A stretch of 64,000 bases of DNA, taken from contig OZ234499.1 of NCBI GenBank assembly GCA_965153455.1, forward strand, positions 2,281,731 through 2,345,730, read 5' to 3'. Below the pieces are notes generated by a model. That model saw nothing but the letters and a program-made list of their open reading frames with translations. It made no database searches and had not been told where the DNA came from. Shown here piece after piece: positions 40,199 to 52,146 of the stretch. This stretch comes from Sphagnum compactum (lineage: Eukaryota; Bryophyta; Sphagnopsida; Sphagnales). The translations under genes were made by a program, and so were the position numbers. The number at the start of each line of letters is the position of its first letter. The first letter of the stretch is position 1.

Positions 40199-42832
40199 TC
40201 ATGGAGGGAATGGCAGGTCAAGAGCATGCATAATTGGATCTTGAAGATACTGCAAAGATATGAGCACTGCTTCCTACAGACATGCCAACAATTCACTAGT
40301 TCATATCCTGTGTTTGTCACATCAATGGAAAACCATGTTTGAGGAGGAGTTTGATGGATAAGAACACACTGCGAGCAATGTCATCAAACCACATAATGTA
40401 TCTTGCTGAAATCAATTGAAGATAGTAAAATTCACCTCAGTGCGGATTGTGCGGCTGCCCTGTCCTGGACAGGTGTTGAGATAAATGTCAAATAAAGATG
40501 CCACATCTGCCACCTTGACCACATGCACAATGAAGTTAGGAACTTGAGTCTCCAAAATTGATACCATGTGGATGTGGTAATCTGAATCTATATTGCTCAA
40601 AACCATTTCTGTTTGAAAGACATTTCTTCAGGAGCTTGATCTTCTTACTGTTCAAAAGAGCTGAAGGCAATCTGATTGGACACAATCTCATCTGGGTCAC
40701 AGCACTTAAGGATACTAAGTCGAAAAGGGAATACCTTGATTGTTTTGTCCAGCTCTTTGGACTCCTCTAAGCCTGCAACTCCTCCAAAGACTACTAGCAA
40801 GTGCCTGCGGTGATGTGCACACCACTGTAAACTGAAAAGAAGACTTTGGTTCCTACATCATGTATGAAAATAATGCTCAGGCTTCTGTCAAGAAAGCATC
40901 TGTGTCCTTATCCAGGTCTCTGACCCGATGTATCTATCAATCTGCAATGAACAACACAGAAATGACTACTGCAAAATGTTGGGACATGTGTAGCCCTCAG
41001 CCAATCCTCCACGGCAGAGACTTGTTCCACAACCCAATTGTTCATCTTGGATGCTTGGACCAGTAGATCCATATCTCTGAACCCATGAATTCTGATAGCA
41101 TCCTCTTCCTTTTAGTAGCTAGATTGACTCAAGTTACTGTTGCAAATTTAGCAAAATACATACACAAAATAAAAACCCCATAAACAACAACCTGCTCACC
41201 ATGCTGACTGATGTCAGCAACACCTGTGGTGAAAGATCTGAAGTGCACAGCATTTACTCACTTGAACTTAGGTATAGTAAACTCAGCAGCTCTGATTTTC
41301 TGTCCATGCTCTGATGTTCCAATAATGTAATCATACCCACCCTGCAGTCCAGGAATACTCAGTGCAGTGTGAGATTTACAGCATACTTCTCTCAAACCCA
41401 CTTTCTGTACTCGCTTCTACTCACCATGCACTTGGATGGCTCTTCTTTGTTTAGAAACTTCTGAGACATGCTCTGCACCTTCAGAAACTTATGTTGACTT
41501 TCATGCAAAAGGTGCTACAGGAGCCAAGGAGATAAAGAAATCAATACTCTACTCTGGATGATTCAAAATTCAAAGTTCTGCAGGTGTCCAACATGCACCT
41601 AAACTGTGACATGCAAGAGAGGCTCAACACACCATGAAAGGGCAGTCTGTGAAGACAGCACTCAAGCAAGATGTGTGGCGCACAGTGTAGCCCCAATATA
41701 GACCTGCCTTCTCTCTGGGTTCCTCTGGTGGGACCACCTCCAGGACCCTCACTTCCCCTGCTCAACAAATGCAATGTTCTATCCCTCAAAAGAAACAAGC
41801 ACACAAATCATATACCCATTTCTGTTGACAAACTTGACACCAAACAAGAGGGCCAGAAAAGTGTTCCAAATGAACTAACCATGTTCTGGACGTGTGGAGC
41901 CCATGGCCACAGTTACACGTGCACCTGGTTTCAAGGATTGCCGTATTACTACATCCTGCATTCACTTATGCTAACCTTTCATTCAGAATTCCAAAACAGA
42001 GAAGCAAGAGAGACAGAGACAGACAGAGACAGAGAAGGGGAAGGGGGGGGAGAAAAATATTGCTTGTACAGCCATTTTGTGTCCACAACCACTGTTTCTG
42101 GGATGTATGAGAGATGAATAGTCCACAAACTGCACAATGGAAATCTTCTCTCACTAGTTTGAATATGAGAATACCTGATATAGGCCGACATTAACACAAC
42201 TGCCGCCACCAGCTGGTGGTATCCTGTCTGTCACCACACCTGCAGAATAGCAAAGCCTTCACTGGTCAGGTCAAACAGCAGTCACCAATGTGATGCCTGG
42301 ATTCAAACAAAGCAGAGAAAAGGGACAAAGAGAGAGGGAACAACAGCAGGCGGAACAGTACAGATAGAAGAAGAGGAGAAAAATTTTAAGACCAAAGAGA
42401 GTTGCACACTTTCACACCTTCTCGGTATGGTAGCCATTCATGCCTGCGAGCTTGATGTGGCACATCCAAAGGTGGCAGACCCCCCTGCAGCATAGGCAAT
42501 CTGACAAACACTATGAACATGAATTTGGGTGTTGCACTTAATGAGAAAAACTGAACACAGAAGAAGAAGAATTTTGCTTACAGCAAATTGGAGGCCATTG
42601 TGCTTGGGGATCAAGGCATGGCGAAGATATTGCGGAGTCTCCATGTACTTCAAAATGCGTGAAAGGAAAAGCCCACAACTCTCGGATCCATCTTCACTCC
42701 ATTTTGGTGGCTTATTACTACTGCCTTCCACACCATCGTCAAACACAACAATCTGGTGTGCAGAGAGAGAGAGAAAATCACCCCATCACCACCACCACCC
42801 ACCTGAACTGATGATCTCATTTGCAACAATCC

Positions 42833-42868
<36 letters not shown>

Positions 42869-43732
42869 CAAGGAAAAGAATAATGCAATGTAGTTGCAAA
42901 GTCCCAAGCACCTTAAGGTAAGATAGATAGAAATCTGGTTACCTCATCAACTGTGAAAATTGCTGCAGCTCGTGCAATCTGTCCTGCCAGCTGCAAACGC
43001 CCAGGTAGGATTGTCTCAGTGTTCAGGCCTTTGAGAAGAATCTAAGATGAGAGTGTGCACAGAGACAGAGGGAGACAGAGATGGTGGAAGGTGACAAACC
43101 CTGGTTGCGAGTGCAAAGGACTGGGCATTGTCGATGATGGAGCCGGCAACTGCAATGCTAACTGTGTACCTGGAGGATGTGGCTGCGCCATCGCCGGCGC
43201 CTCCAGTTTCAGCTTCAGCTGCCGTGTGCGGAGGTGAATCTTGGGAAGACCGCGGCGTTGAAGGAGGAAGAAGAGGAGGAGGAGGAGTATGGCGGTCTTC
43301 TTTACGTCGCTTCTTGTCCCTGTGTGGACCGCTCACGGATCCGTTTTCTGCGTGGACAAGCACGGATTGCGCAGTCACCGCAACGGCAATCGCGTCTGTG
43401 AAGTGATCATCCTCTTGCTCGCACTTCTTCTCTTTAACCTTCTTCTTCTTCTCATGTGGTAGAGCACTCAAGCAGTCTTTTTCTACCTGTAGAGCTTCAT
43501 CTCTCTTCTTGCGTCGCTTCTTCCTCTCCCCGTCTGGAGCTTTCAATGCGTCATTTTCGGTGTCGAGAAGCTTGAACTTGAGAACCCGATGATGCGAAGA
43601 AGCTGGTTCTGTAGCTTCTTCCTCCTCCTGTTCCTGCTGCTTGCGCTTCTTCTTCTTCTTCTTCATAATCTTGTGGGATTTGTTGTTGAGCGCTCCTGCT
43701 ACTGCTGGAGCACCTCCATCCATCGCCATCAC
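40199..43732 (-). CDS. SPOUT1: SPOUT-class RNA methyltransferase, SPOUT1/C9orf114 family, 495 aa, eleven exons
   Basis: Exons, 5' to 3': 43732-43100, 42990-42943, 42752-42582, 42484-42418, 42239-42175, 41955-41880, 41757-41633, 41341-41262, 40804-40735, 40513-40436, 40273-40199. They total 1488 nt, all in frame, with a TGA stop. The first 190 or so residues form a Lys/Glu-rich, disordered, nucleolar-type extension. The catalytic part then begins with YTVSIAVAGSIIDNAQS. It continues with LAGQIARAAAIFTVDE, SRILKYMETPQYLRHALIPK, RRHEWLPYREG, GLYWGYTVRHTSCLSAVF, GGYDYIIGTSEHGQ, LLVVFGGVAGLEES and the knot motif NTCPGQGSRTIRTE. These match the Methyltrn_RNA_3 family. SPOUT enzymes use S-adenosyl-methionine through a trefoil knot. 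The human member, SPOUT1/CENP-32, acts at centrosomes and spindles and is a putative RNA methyltransferase; the target in plants is unknown. The acceptor before VADVASLF (40513) is weak but fits in phase. The first of several clustered Met codons was used. Confidence 0.92.
42837..42862. repeat. (CT)n microsatellite in an intron
   Basis: About 13 CT units lie in the intron between exons 2 and 3 of the SPOUT1-like gene. They read as GA on the coding strand. Confidence 0.9.
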
Positions 43733-44063
43733 CCCGGAGTTTACACAATCTACTCAGCCCTCTCTAAAACCCTAAAACCCATTGGAGCTCTGAAACCCTA
43801 AAACCCTAGAATCTGAAACCCTAAACCCTACCATTGGTTCCAGGGTCATGTGGAGTCCACTACTGTAGAAACCCATTTCTATGATCAATATTTTATTCTA
43901 AAGGGCAACTCCTTAGGAAGAAAAATAAAGAATTTTTAGGAGTATTTTATTTTTCAAAATTGAATATTCAAAATTCTCCCAAAGTATCTCCCATTGCTCA
44001 TAGTACTGAGACAACTCTTTTCTCAGTCGTTTTGCCTCTCCTGAGGAGACTCCACTTGGCTCC

Positions 44064-44105
<42 letters not shown>

Positions 44106-44222
44106 AAGAAAGGGAGTGCCAGGAAGTGAGGGAGAGAGAAGAGTCGAGAGAGAGTGCCAGGGAGTGGGGGAGAGAGAAAATCGAGAGAGAGAGCGAGAGA
44201 GCGAGAGAGAGTTGAGCTTCAG
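43733..44222. promoter_or_regulatory. Shared divergent promoter with telobox-like motifs and a GA tract
   Basis: About 490 bp separates the ATGs of two head-to-head genes. Next to the SPOUT1-like start (43768-43832) there are six CCCTAAA/CCCTAGA-type words, the plant telobox (AAACCCTA), which is known from promoters of translation and ribosome-related genes. On the cupin side a (GT)n then (GA)n tract (44063-44105) and further GAGAGA blocks up to the ATG resemble GAGA-factor sites and lie in the probable 5' UTR. The motifs are visible; joint regulation is inference. A dispersed-repeat core sits at 43845-43885. Confidence 0.55.
43845..43885 (+). repeat. Dispersed repeat, copy 2 (core only)
   Basis: AGGGTCATGTGGAGTCCACT followed by a GTAGAAAC-type end, as in the copies at about 19010 and 48750 (the latter inverted). 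Confidence 0.45.
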
Positions 44223-45677
44223 ATGGCAGGAATGACAGTGAAGGAGATTTGCAAGCTTCTAGACTTGCAGCCTCATCAAGAAGGAGGGTTCTTCAAGGAG
44301 ACTTTCCGTGACTCCGATATCATGTTGTCCACTGACTCCTTGCCTCCTCGTTGTGAGTAGTTCCTTCTACCCATCTCTGCGAAAAACAAACAAACAAATA
44401 AATAAATAAATTTGCAATCTTTTTTCTTCTGCTGTGGGTAGGGTGGGGTAGGGTGTGGTAGGGTAGGAGGAAGAGAATGGTGATGATTGGCACCACAAGA
44501 CCCAAGACCCACTTTCCAGTATTTTTTTGTTTGCTTGGATCTGTCGAAATTTTGTTGGGTTTGGAGATTCGTTGTGTAAGAGTTTGTCATCAATCTTCTT
44601 CAAGCTGGATTTCATCACAAGGTGATGATGCTTTTCTTTTGTGGTTTTGTTTAAGAATAAAGTGTGGAAGGGTCTCTCCAGCACATGGGAAATTGGGTGG
44701 ATATGGATTTTGTTGTTGCAACAAATGCAATGCTTGTGATCCATTTCTGTTTGACTTGCTTTGCCATGGTGTGCATGGACTTGGCAGACAAGGTAGCACG
44801 TCCTGTGAGCACAGCCATCTACTTCCTATTGCCAACAGGTGCTGTGTCATGTCTTCATCGCATCCCTTGTGCTGAAGTATGGCACTTCTATGCCGGTGAA
44901 CCCTTGACAGTAAGTCTCTTTTGGTATCCAAACTCCATGAGCTTTTTCCACAACCAACTTCAGCCTATTTTTCTTGGAAGAATGGAAGTACCCAGTTGTA
45001 GGTTTTGATGATGAATCATGACTTTTTTCCTTTTTTTCCATCAAGATTTTTGTGCTCTCTGTCTTTCTTTTTTTTTGGTCTTCACATCCCATGAATGTGA
45101 TTCTCTTTTTCTTCAATTATAGGCTCTGATGAATCATGGCTTTTTTTCCATCAAGATTTTAGTGACGTCATCTTTTTCTTTTTGGTCTTCACATCCCATG
45201 AATGCAATTCTCTTTTTCTTCAGCTGTTGAATTTCTACGTGGGTGATGGAATTGATGGTATTGGATTGTAGGTTCTGAATCATGGTGACCTTTGTGCGGA
45301 AGCACACATGGTGATGATATGTGGCTGTTTTGTGGCAGGTGTTTGAACTTGACAATGAGGGCAACATGAAGCACACAGTGTTGGGATCGGATTTGGCAGC
45401 AGGCCAGACTCCTCAATATGAAATAAAGCCCATGGAGTGGTTTGGTGCATATCCAACCAACGACATCTTACACATCCCCCCCCATCATGATGATGGCAGC
45501 TCCAGCCCATTGTTGAAAGCCACATCACGAGATCCTGAACACCATTTCTCGTTGGTGGGTTGCACATGTGCTCCTGCCTTCCAATTCGAGGATTTTGAAC
45601 TTGCAAATCAGGCTGAACTCTTGGCTTCACATCCCAAAAAAGCACATGACTTCATCAAGTTTCTCACACATGAGTAG
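44223..45677 (+). CDS. Cupin_5 (DUF985) family protein, 196 aa, three exons
   Basis: Exons 44223-44352, 44788-44909 and 45339-45677 give 591 nt in frame. The protein opens with MTVKEICKLLDLQPHQEGGF and FKETFRD, the usual start of the family. It continues with RPVSTAIYFLLPTG, the cupin motif HRIPCAEVWHFYAGEPL, then VFELDNEGN, GQTPQYEI and PMEWFGAYP. The C-terminus is SLVGCTCAPAFQFEDFEL. The family is a small beta-barrel of the RmlC-like cupin fold, widespread in bacteria and in yeast (YML079w); its biochemical role is not established. His and Glu in the HRIPCAEVWH block are candidate metal or ligand contacts. I used the ATG at 44223, because the upstream in-frame extension is only Arg/Glu repeat encoded by the GA tract. 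No signal peptide is seen. Confidence 0.92.
45010..45225 (+). repeat. Tandem duplication inside intron 2 of the cupin gene
   Basis: Both halves run GAATCATG(A/G)C, TTTTTTCC, ATCAAGATTTT, GGTCTTCACATCCCATGAAT and TTCTCTTTTTCTTCA, with a period of about 105-118 bp. The second copy has a small deletion. Each copy ends in a pyrimidine-AG that looks like a 3' splice site (TTCTTCAG at about 45221). Confidence 0.85.
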
Positions 45678-45714
45678 GCTGTGAGAAGAGAAGAAGCATG
45701 ATGACAACAGTGAT

Positions 45715-45748
<34 letters not shown>

Positions 45749-46872
45749 TTTTCTCGTCCCTCCTCTTAATTGCAAATAGCAGAATTTCTTCAAAAGAATG
45801 TCAAAGCATGGTGATGATTGTCCCATCACCATTGACAATCATCATGCTTGATGATGGTGCAAGAGGTGGCAGAACCATTCATACCAGTGTCTTTCAAGAC
45901 AGAGAGGAAGGCAATGACTGACTGCATGTGTCATCTCTTAAACTCAGGAATGCAACAAATTGTGCAATTGCAATAAGTGTCCAAGACTAGATTCAATAGT
46001 AGCGTAATTTGTTTTGCACAAAAACCATGGTTTTTGTCATCAAGAAGTTGTGGAATCGAATAATGTATACACAGAGTTGACAGTTTTGTAGTACCTATTG
46101 GTGTGGGATCAACCTCCTTGTGGATGGATATCCTGTTCTATTCTAGTTGCAATTGCCAAGAGGAAAACTTGTGGCATTTGTACTATCACAAACTCTTGTG
46201 GAGTTCTTCTTGTTGGCCATCTATGCATGGTTTTCCTGTCTTTTGAACCTTGTTTTGTTGCTCCAATGAATGGATCTATGCATACTTTCCTTTCTTTTGA
46301 AGCTTGTTTATATTCACTCGATTGAATGAATCGGGGTACCAATGTCAGTGCTAGTTCACCCACGGCCCTAAGCTAGTGTGTTCACCTTCTTGAATGAGGC
46401 CTTGTAGAGGCCATGATTTCACCCGTGAATTTCACACATTTCCCATTTTTCTTAACCAAGTTAAGATCAAAACCAATTGGATTTGAAATTTTAAATCTAA
46501 TGCCAACATTACCAATTGGATTTGAAATTTTGAATCTAATGCCAACATTTCCAAAGAATTACAAACTATACAAAAAATTATCCCTCTATTAAGAAAAATT
46601 ACCCAATATATGTAAATTCAAAAAATTTAAACACTAATTTATCTATTTTTTAAAAAAAAATTTGACACTCAATGTAAATAAATTATTAAACTTTATTTTG
46701 TTGTGTCCTAATTTATGTTCAATTACTTCTCAAGCAAGGCAGCTAATAAGCCATAAACAACAAGAGTCTCCTCAACACAAGGTGTTTACCATGGTTAGAA
46801 GCAACCTAAAAAATAATTCAGAAGTGTTTACCACCGGAACCACGATTTTGTAAAGGACCCAAAAAAGGCTTT
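45678..46872. other. 3' flank of the cupin gene, then AT-rich spacer
   Basis: A (CT)n tract at about 45717-45745 lies about 40 bp after the stop, probably in the 3' UTR. A 39-bp tandem repeat of ACCAATTGGATTTGAAATTT type is at 46472-46550. No gene is recognised. Confidence 0.6.
46472..46550. repeat. 39-bp tandem duplication
   Basis: Two copies beginning ACCAATTGGATTTGAAATTT and ending AATGCCAACATT, starting at 46472 and 46511, with one difference. Confidence 0.85.
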
Positions 46873-46957
46873 TGGGGTGAGAGAGGCTCGAACTCTCGAC
46901 CTCAGGATTACTCTTCAGCTATGAGACCTACGCGCTAGCCAACTGCGCCACCACCCC
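46873..46957 (-). tRNA. trnM-CAU: tRNA-Met (CAU), elongator, with intron
   Basis: On the minus strand the 5' end reads GGGGTGGTGGCGCAGTTGGC and the 3' end GAGCCTCTCTCACCCCA. This gives a paired acceptor stem, a D-arm with the A box (TGGCGCAGTTGG) and a T-arm with the B box (GGTTCGA-type, here AGTTCGAGCCT). The anticodon CAT is the complement of 46921-46923. An 11-nt insertion (46909-46919) directly 3' of position 37 is the canonical place for a tRNA intron; in plants, only elongator tRNA-Met and tRNA-Tyr genes normally carry one. A T6 tract shortly downstream on the minus strand (46859-46867 region) fits a Pol III terminator. Confidence 0.95.
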
Positions 46958-48724
46958 AAGATGCAAGAGGCTTTTCATGATTATTTATTTCATCCTCTTC
47001 ATTGCATATTACTTCATCCATTAAAACATTGTGCGCTGATTTTCACATTTTTGTCTGCTGTTGACATCAGTAAAAAAAAATTCTGGCGAAATTTCGCTAT
47101 TTTTCGACAAAGAAATTGCTTTTTTTTTTTTTTTTGGAAAATTTGTTTCCAGTGTAAGTTTGATTAATTTTGCTAACGTTTTTATTAAATTTCACCAATT
47201 TTTTTTTACTGGGGTCTTCAGATCCCCATGAAAGAGCCCATTATTTGGCTTAGTGTGGATGTCACATCCCAACATTTAAAGGTTACATTTCTTTTGCATG
47301 GATCTTCCATTTTGTAAGATATTGTTTTATTTTTTTGTTGGGTCTTTATGTGAAGTAATGCGCTTAGTCGAAGGAATCACCAAAAGTGGGTTTGCATGAG
47401 ATAGTAATGCCTTCATCCTTGGGCATTATGCTACACAAACCTCTATTATCACATGAGCGATAAGCATATCACAATTGCTCATTATTCCATATAACAACAT
47501 ATTGACTACTTATGTTGTACAACTATGCACATTGCTTTTCAATTGCGTTTTTATCAAAGGGAAGGAGATCAAGTTTATGTGTCTTGGGGGATTCAAAATT
47601 TGCAAGCTATTCATACACTAGTGTTTCAAAGTTCATTTGCAAGTATTCACATGGATCCATATATCACATGCTTGAATTTATTTTATTTTTTCCTCGAATT
47701 CATTCTCAATCTTTCATGCTCAAATTCACCACATCACATCCTTGAAATGTCACAATGATACAATGGGCATCACCCTCAACAAAGATCGAGAAAGAAATAT
47801 CTTCCTTTATTGAAATTTCTTATGAATTGTTTGATACTACCATGGGTTTCTTTTTGTCACATGATAGATGGACTTTGCGCTAATTCTCATGTTACGAAAA
47901 AACACGCAACGAAATCATGTGATCAAAATTACATGAAAAACAAATTGTGATCCTTGACAAAAAGCAAAGGATGCTAAAAGATTTTTCAAATGGTAGATTC
48001 TCCAACAGGAGAGATAGTCATGTGTGTAAATGAAGTAGGCGAGAATTACGGTTTGTGGGAACCATGTAAAAACACTCAACAAAATACCCACCATTTAAGA
48101 AGGATTTGTAAACCTTCTTGGAGCAATCCATGGGTGAAAGTTTAGTGAGAAAAATATTTTCACCTTTTATATCAATGGTTTCATCACACCACCACCGCCA
48201 TCACAAATGATTTGCAAAACTCCAACCCTTGGCCATTAACCAAAATTTACTTGTGTTTATTGCATATCAATGCACAAGTACCTACAAGCAAAAGGCGTAA
48301 GCATACACACAAACCAAATGGAAGGGAGCTACGACCAAGGAATTGTGAGAGGGGAAGGATTAGTAATACTAATTTTTTAATAACAAACAATTCAACTTCA
48401 TACTTTGAAAGAGGGTTGTCAAGGAGTGTTTCCAAAAGTAAGGTAATGAAGGGTGCTAACAATAATAATAATAGGTATTTGATTTGGAAGAATGGCTTCT
48501 GAATGAAAGCACCCTTGCATTTATCTATTTGAATCAAACTACCATAGTTTATTATTGAATCCTTCATGCACAACAAACATCCATAACAAAACAAATGCCT
48601 CATCACATAATGGGTTTGCCATTTTAAATGACGTCCATAACTTAAGATGATAAATATTCAACATAGTAAATTGGAAACATGTGGTGGTTAACATGGTGAA
48701 GCCCTCCCAAGTGGATCCTTTTGT

Positions 48725-48800
48725 TATGCCAAAAATGTTTCTATAGTGGACTCCACATGATCCTAGAATGAATGTAGGGACACCAAACTTTGGCCAATTT
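48725..48800 (-). repeat. Dispersed repeat, copy 3 (inverted)
   Basis: The reverse complement carries CCAAAGTTTGGTGTCCCT, ATTCTAGGATCATGTGGAG, TCCACTATAGAAACA and TGGCATAAC, collinear with about 18985-19065. Confidence 0.6.
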
Positions 48801-51800
48801 CAGGGTGCATCACAATGTTTCTACCAAGGGTAGAGCCTAAAAGAAATCACTTTTGAATGAGAGCCCTTGCATCTATTTATCTGTAAATCAAATTACCATA
48901 GTTTATTGGCTCTACCCAGAGGGAAAAAACTACACATCTATACAAGATTTAGATTTGGGGATAAAAAATTTGCTCATTCATTGGCCAATGCGGATATGAC
49001 AAGTGTTCACATAATGAAATTTTTCACATGGATGTAATTTTCCATATTTGGGTGGATGTAACCCTAAGTACATTAGGTTTTCAAGTAGTTGAATGTCGTA
49101 GGTTTTGATAACCATCGCAAAAGCTAAAAATATTCTCTTCTTCACCCAAGTTTTTTGCTATTAGCTTTGGTTAGATTCATCATCCAAAGGTAGAGAGGAC
49201 AAAAGAGGACCATGCAAGACATAATAGTGGTGGAACAAGAAGAGCAACAACAACAACAAGATTAAAAGAATCAAATAGGATGTAAGACCTTATAAGATCA
49301 TATAAATGACTTCTAAATAAAATGGTTATTACAATGGCACAATCACATTAAGTTAGAATGTTTTATTGGATTTCTTTTTGGCCTACATGCTTATTAATTT
49401 TCTTTCCTTTTTGAATTGATAATTCTTATGGCCAACACCCTCATGCTTTCTAAGCAAAATATTCGTGGCAAGTAATATGGGACATTTGAATTCAAATATT
49501 CCATATCTTTCTTGTTTGAATATTTCATGCTTGCATGCGTTTAAAGTTATCATTTGTTGAAGTTTTTGGGGTGATTCATTGCTTGTTTTATGTAGGTGTG
49601 TGACATTGGAATGTTGCATGTGTTCAAATTTCATAATACACAGCAATGACATACAATGTACAATGACATACCAAGGTAGGTAGGAATGCATCAAAATTAA
49701 CAAGGTTTAAGAACTTTTCAAAAGTCATCCTCGTCATTTTATGAGCTTCATAAAATGAAATATACTTTGCATATCATCCTACATGGATAATATAACACAG
49801 TGTTGTCATCTTAATTAATTATTACTAATGTAGCATATTTTGTTGGCCCAAGTGTGAACACATTGAGGGCTCAACTAATTTTTCCTTCCAAACCCAATTT
49901 TGACAATTTGTTTGAATTTCCAACAACAAAATCCACTCAAAAAATTAATATCTTCCACACCTTGGCTCTAAAATTGTGAAATAAACTCTTTAGATTTGAC
50001 TCGCCGAAAGCTTCCCAACAACACCAAGAATGCACCCAAATTCCATTGAGAAAATGGTTCAATAATCAATAGTTTCCACACCATAGTTCCAAAGAGTCTC
50101 AAACCAAGTTACAGCACCCCTACTCATTGAGAGCTTTTTGAAGATACCAAGGGCGTGGCATTAAGCATCATGGTTTGGAATATCTCAGCGTGACAAAATA
50201 AAACGAACTACCTTGCTTCAAAGGTAGATTTGGTTATATATAATTTTCCTATTTATATGTGCAAAGTTGAACATTGTGTTCAAAAAGTAACAAAAAGTTT
50301 TTTAAAACAATTAAGAAATAAGTGATCAACGAATAATAATTACTAAATTTCCATCTTTGATGCATTGTTTGGAAGTTTATTATTTGGAGGCCAACTTTGT
50401 GGTTTCCAATTTAACAAAACAATGTGTGATATTTTTTTAAAAATTAAATCATTTAAAATTGTCTCAAACATATAGTAGCTTATGTTTCCCATGTTCCCAT
50501 TTCCCAAGTTTAGTTTCCTATAAGACATTGAGCTATTGCCAAATCCACAACCATGGTTACAGTGGGCACAAATTACATGGTTACAAAAACCATGGGCACA
50601 TGGCAATACCATTTGTTTGATCCCATGGTTACATCCCATGTTATATATATATTGCATTGTAACCATGCGCACAAACAATGTTTTTTTGTTCTTCATAAAA
50701 AGGTGTGTTGTTCATGATCTCAAAAGCTGGAGCTGCATGCCTATTTAGAGATGCTAGACCAAGGGTTTTCTTTCAATTTTGTGATACAAAAAATTGTCAA
50801 CTTTTTTCAAAAAAATTTAGCAAAATTAGTGCAATTTACTTTAGGAACAAAAATCCAAATATTTCCAAAAACACTTTTGGTTGAGAAAACACCAAAACTT
50901 GTTGGAAAAAAACTCATTAGTGACTAGCTATGAAAATCATTTCTCACATTTTCATGGCCTTCAACTTGCAAATGGAAAGGATGCACACAGAAAATAAGGG
51001 TAGGTCTATGGGTTACTTGGTAGGGAGGTAAGTGATTTTGGAGGTGTGTATGTAGGCCTCACATATACTACCCCATGTTTCTTAATTTGATCAATATTGT
51101 CATTTTTAATTCATGAAATTCACTTTCATCCATTTTCTGAAGCTATTGATTTTACACATACGGTGAATTTCAATTTCATCCCCTTTTGTCAAAGTCATCT
51201 ATGTAATTCCTTTCATCTGTTAGAACCAGTTACAAATGCACGGTCAATTTCATCCATACATGAAAAAAAATTCACTTTATTATCTGACAAATTTTTATTT
51301 TATTTTTCTTTCCACCTTTCTCTTTTCGACCTATCTTTTTTGACCTCCCCCCCACTCTTTTCCTACCTTTCTTTTTGACCTTTTTCCTTCTTCTTCTTCT
51401 TTCCACCTTTACTCTCTTTCTTTCCCTTTCCCATTTCCAAAGTGGACTCTAGAGGGCCTTTCCTATGACAAACTTTTTTATTTTTATTTTTTTAATAATA
51501 ATTTTTAATCTTTGTTCAAGCAATTTTCACCCGCGAATTGGAGGATTTTTATTTCTTTAATTGCTAGAGAGCTTTCAAAAGACACATGACAACAATTCAA
51601 GAGTCAAAAATTGCAAGAACTTTCATAAAAAGGAGTGGAATATTAACTCTTGTATGTTGGTTAAATAAAGCCAACAAAACTTTAGACTAGATCATGTACG
51701 TTACATTACGCCATTTTTAAAAAAGCTTGCACATGTCCCACTCAAACATGACTTATTATGACAATTTTATTCACACAAAGTTCATGACATGTTTTGAGAA

Positions 51801-51990
51801 ATGAACCTCGTGTTATGAACACCCACCCACCCCCCTCCCACTCTTTGCACATTTGAATTGCAAATGGTGGAGCCTTTCCAGCTCAATTGCATGAAGCAAG
51901 GAAGGAAGCATGTTTAGACTTTCCGACAAGATAGGGTAGATACACCTATCATCATCGAACACTAGCCTACCACCAAGTACTGGTCGATCG

Positions 51991-52146
51991 TCGAACACTT
52001 TGGCAGATCTTTCTCAATTCTTCTCCATTTTGAGTGATTTAAAATGTTATAGGAGCACCTTCTGAAGGGTCGAACACTTTGGCAGATCTTTCTCAATTCT
52101 TCTCCATTTGGAGTGATTTAAAATGTTATAGGAGCACCTTCTGAAG
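51991..52146. repeat. 79-bp tandem duplication
   Basis: Two copies starting TCGAACACTTTGGCAGATCT at 51991 and 52070, each ending GGAGCACCTTCTGAAG, with one visible mismatch (TTTTGAG versus TTTGGAG). Confidence 0.9.

Noticed and set aside
42837-42921. Ser/Leu-rich ORF over the CT tract
   Set aside because: Product of the microsatellite inside a SPOUT1 intron, on the opposite strand.
47512-47758. Overlapping 77-codon plus-strand ORFs
   Set aside because: Two frames of the same AT-rich sequence, no recognised family, no neighbouring exons that fit.
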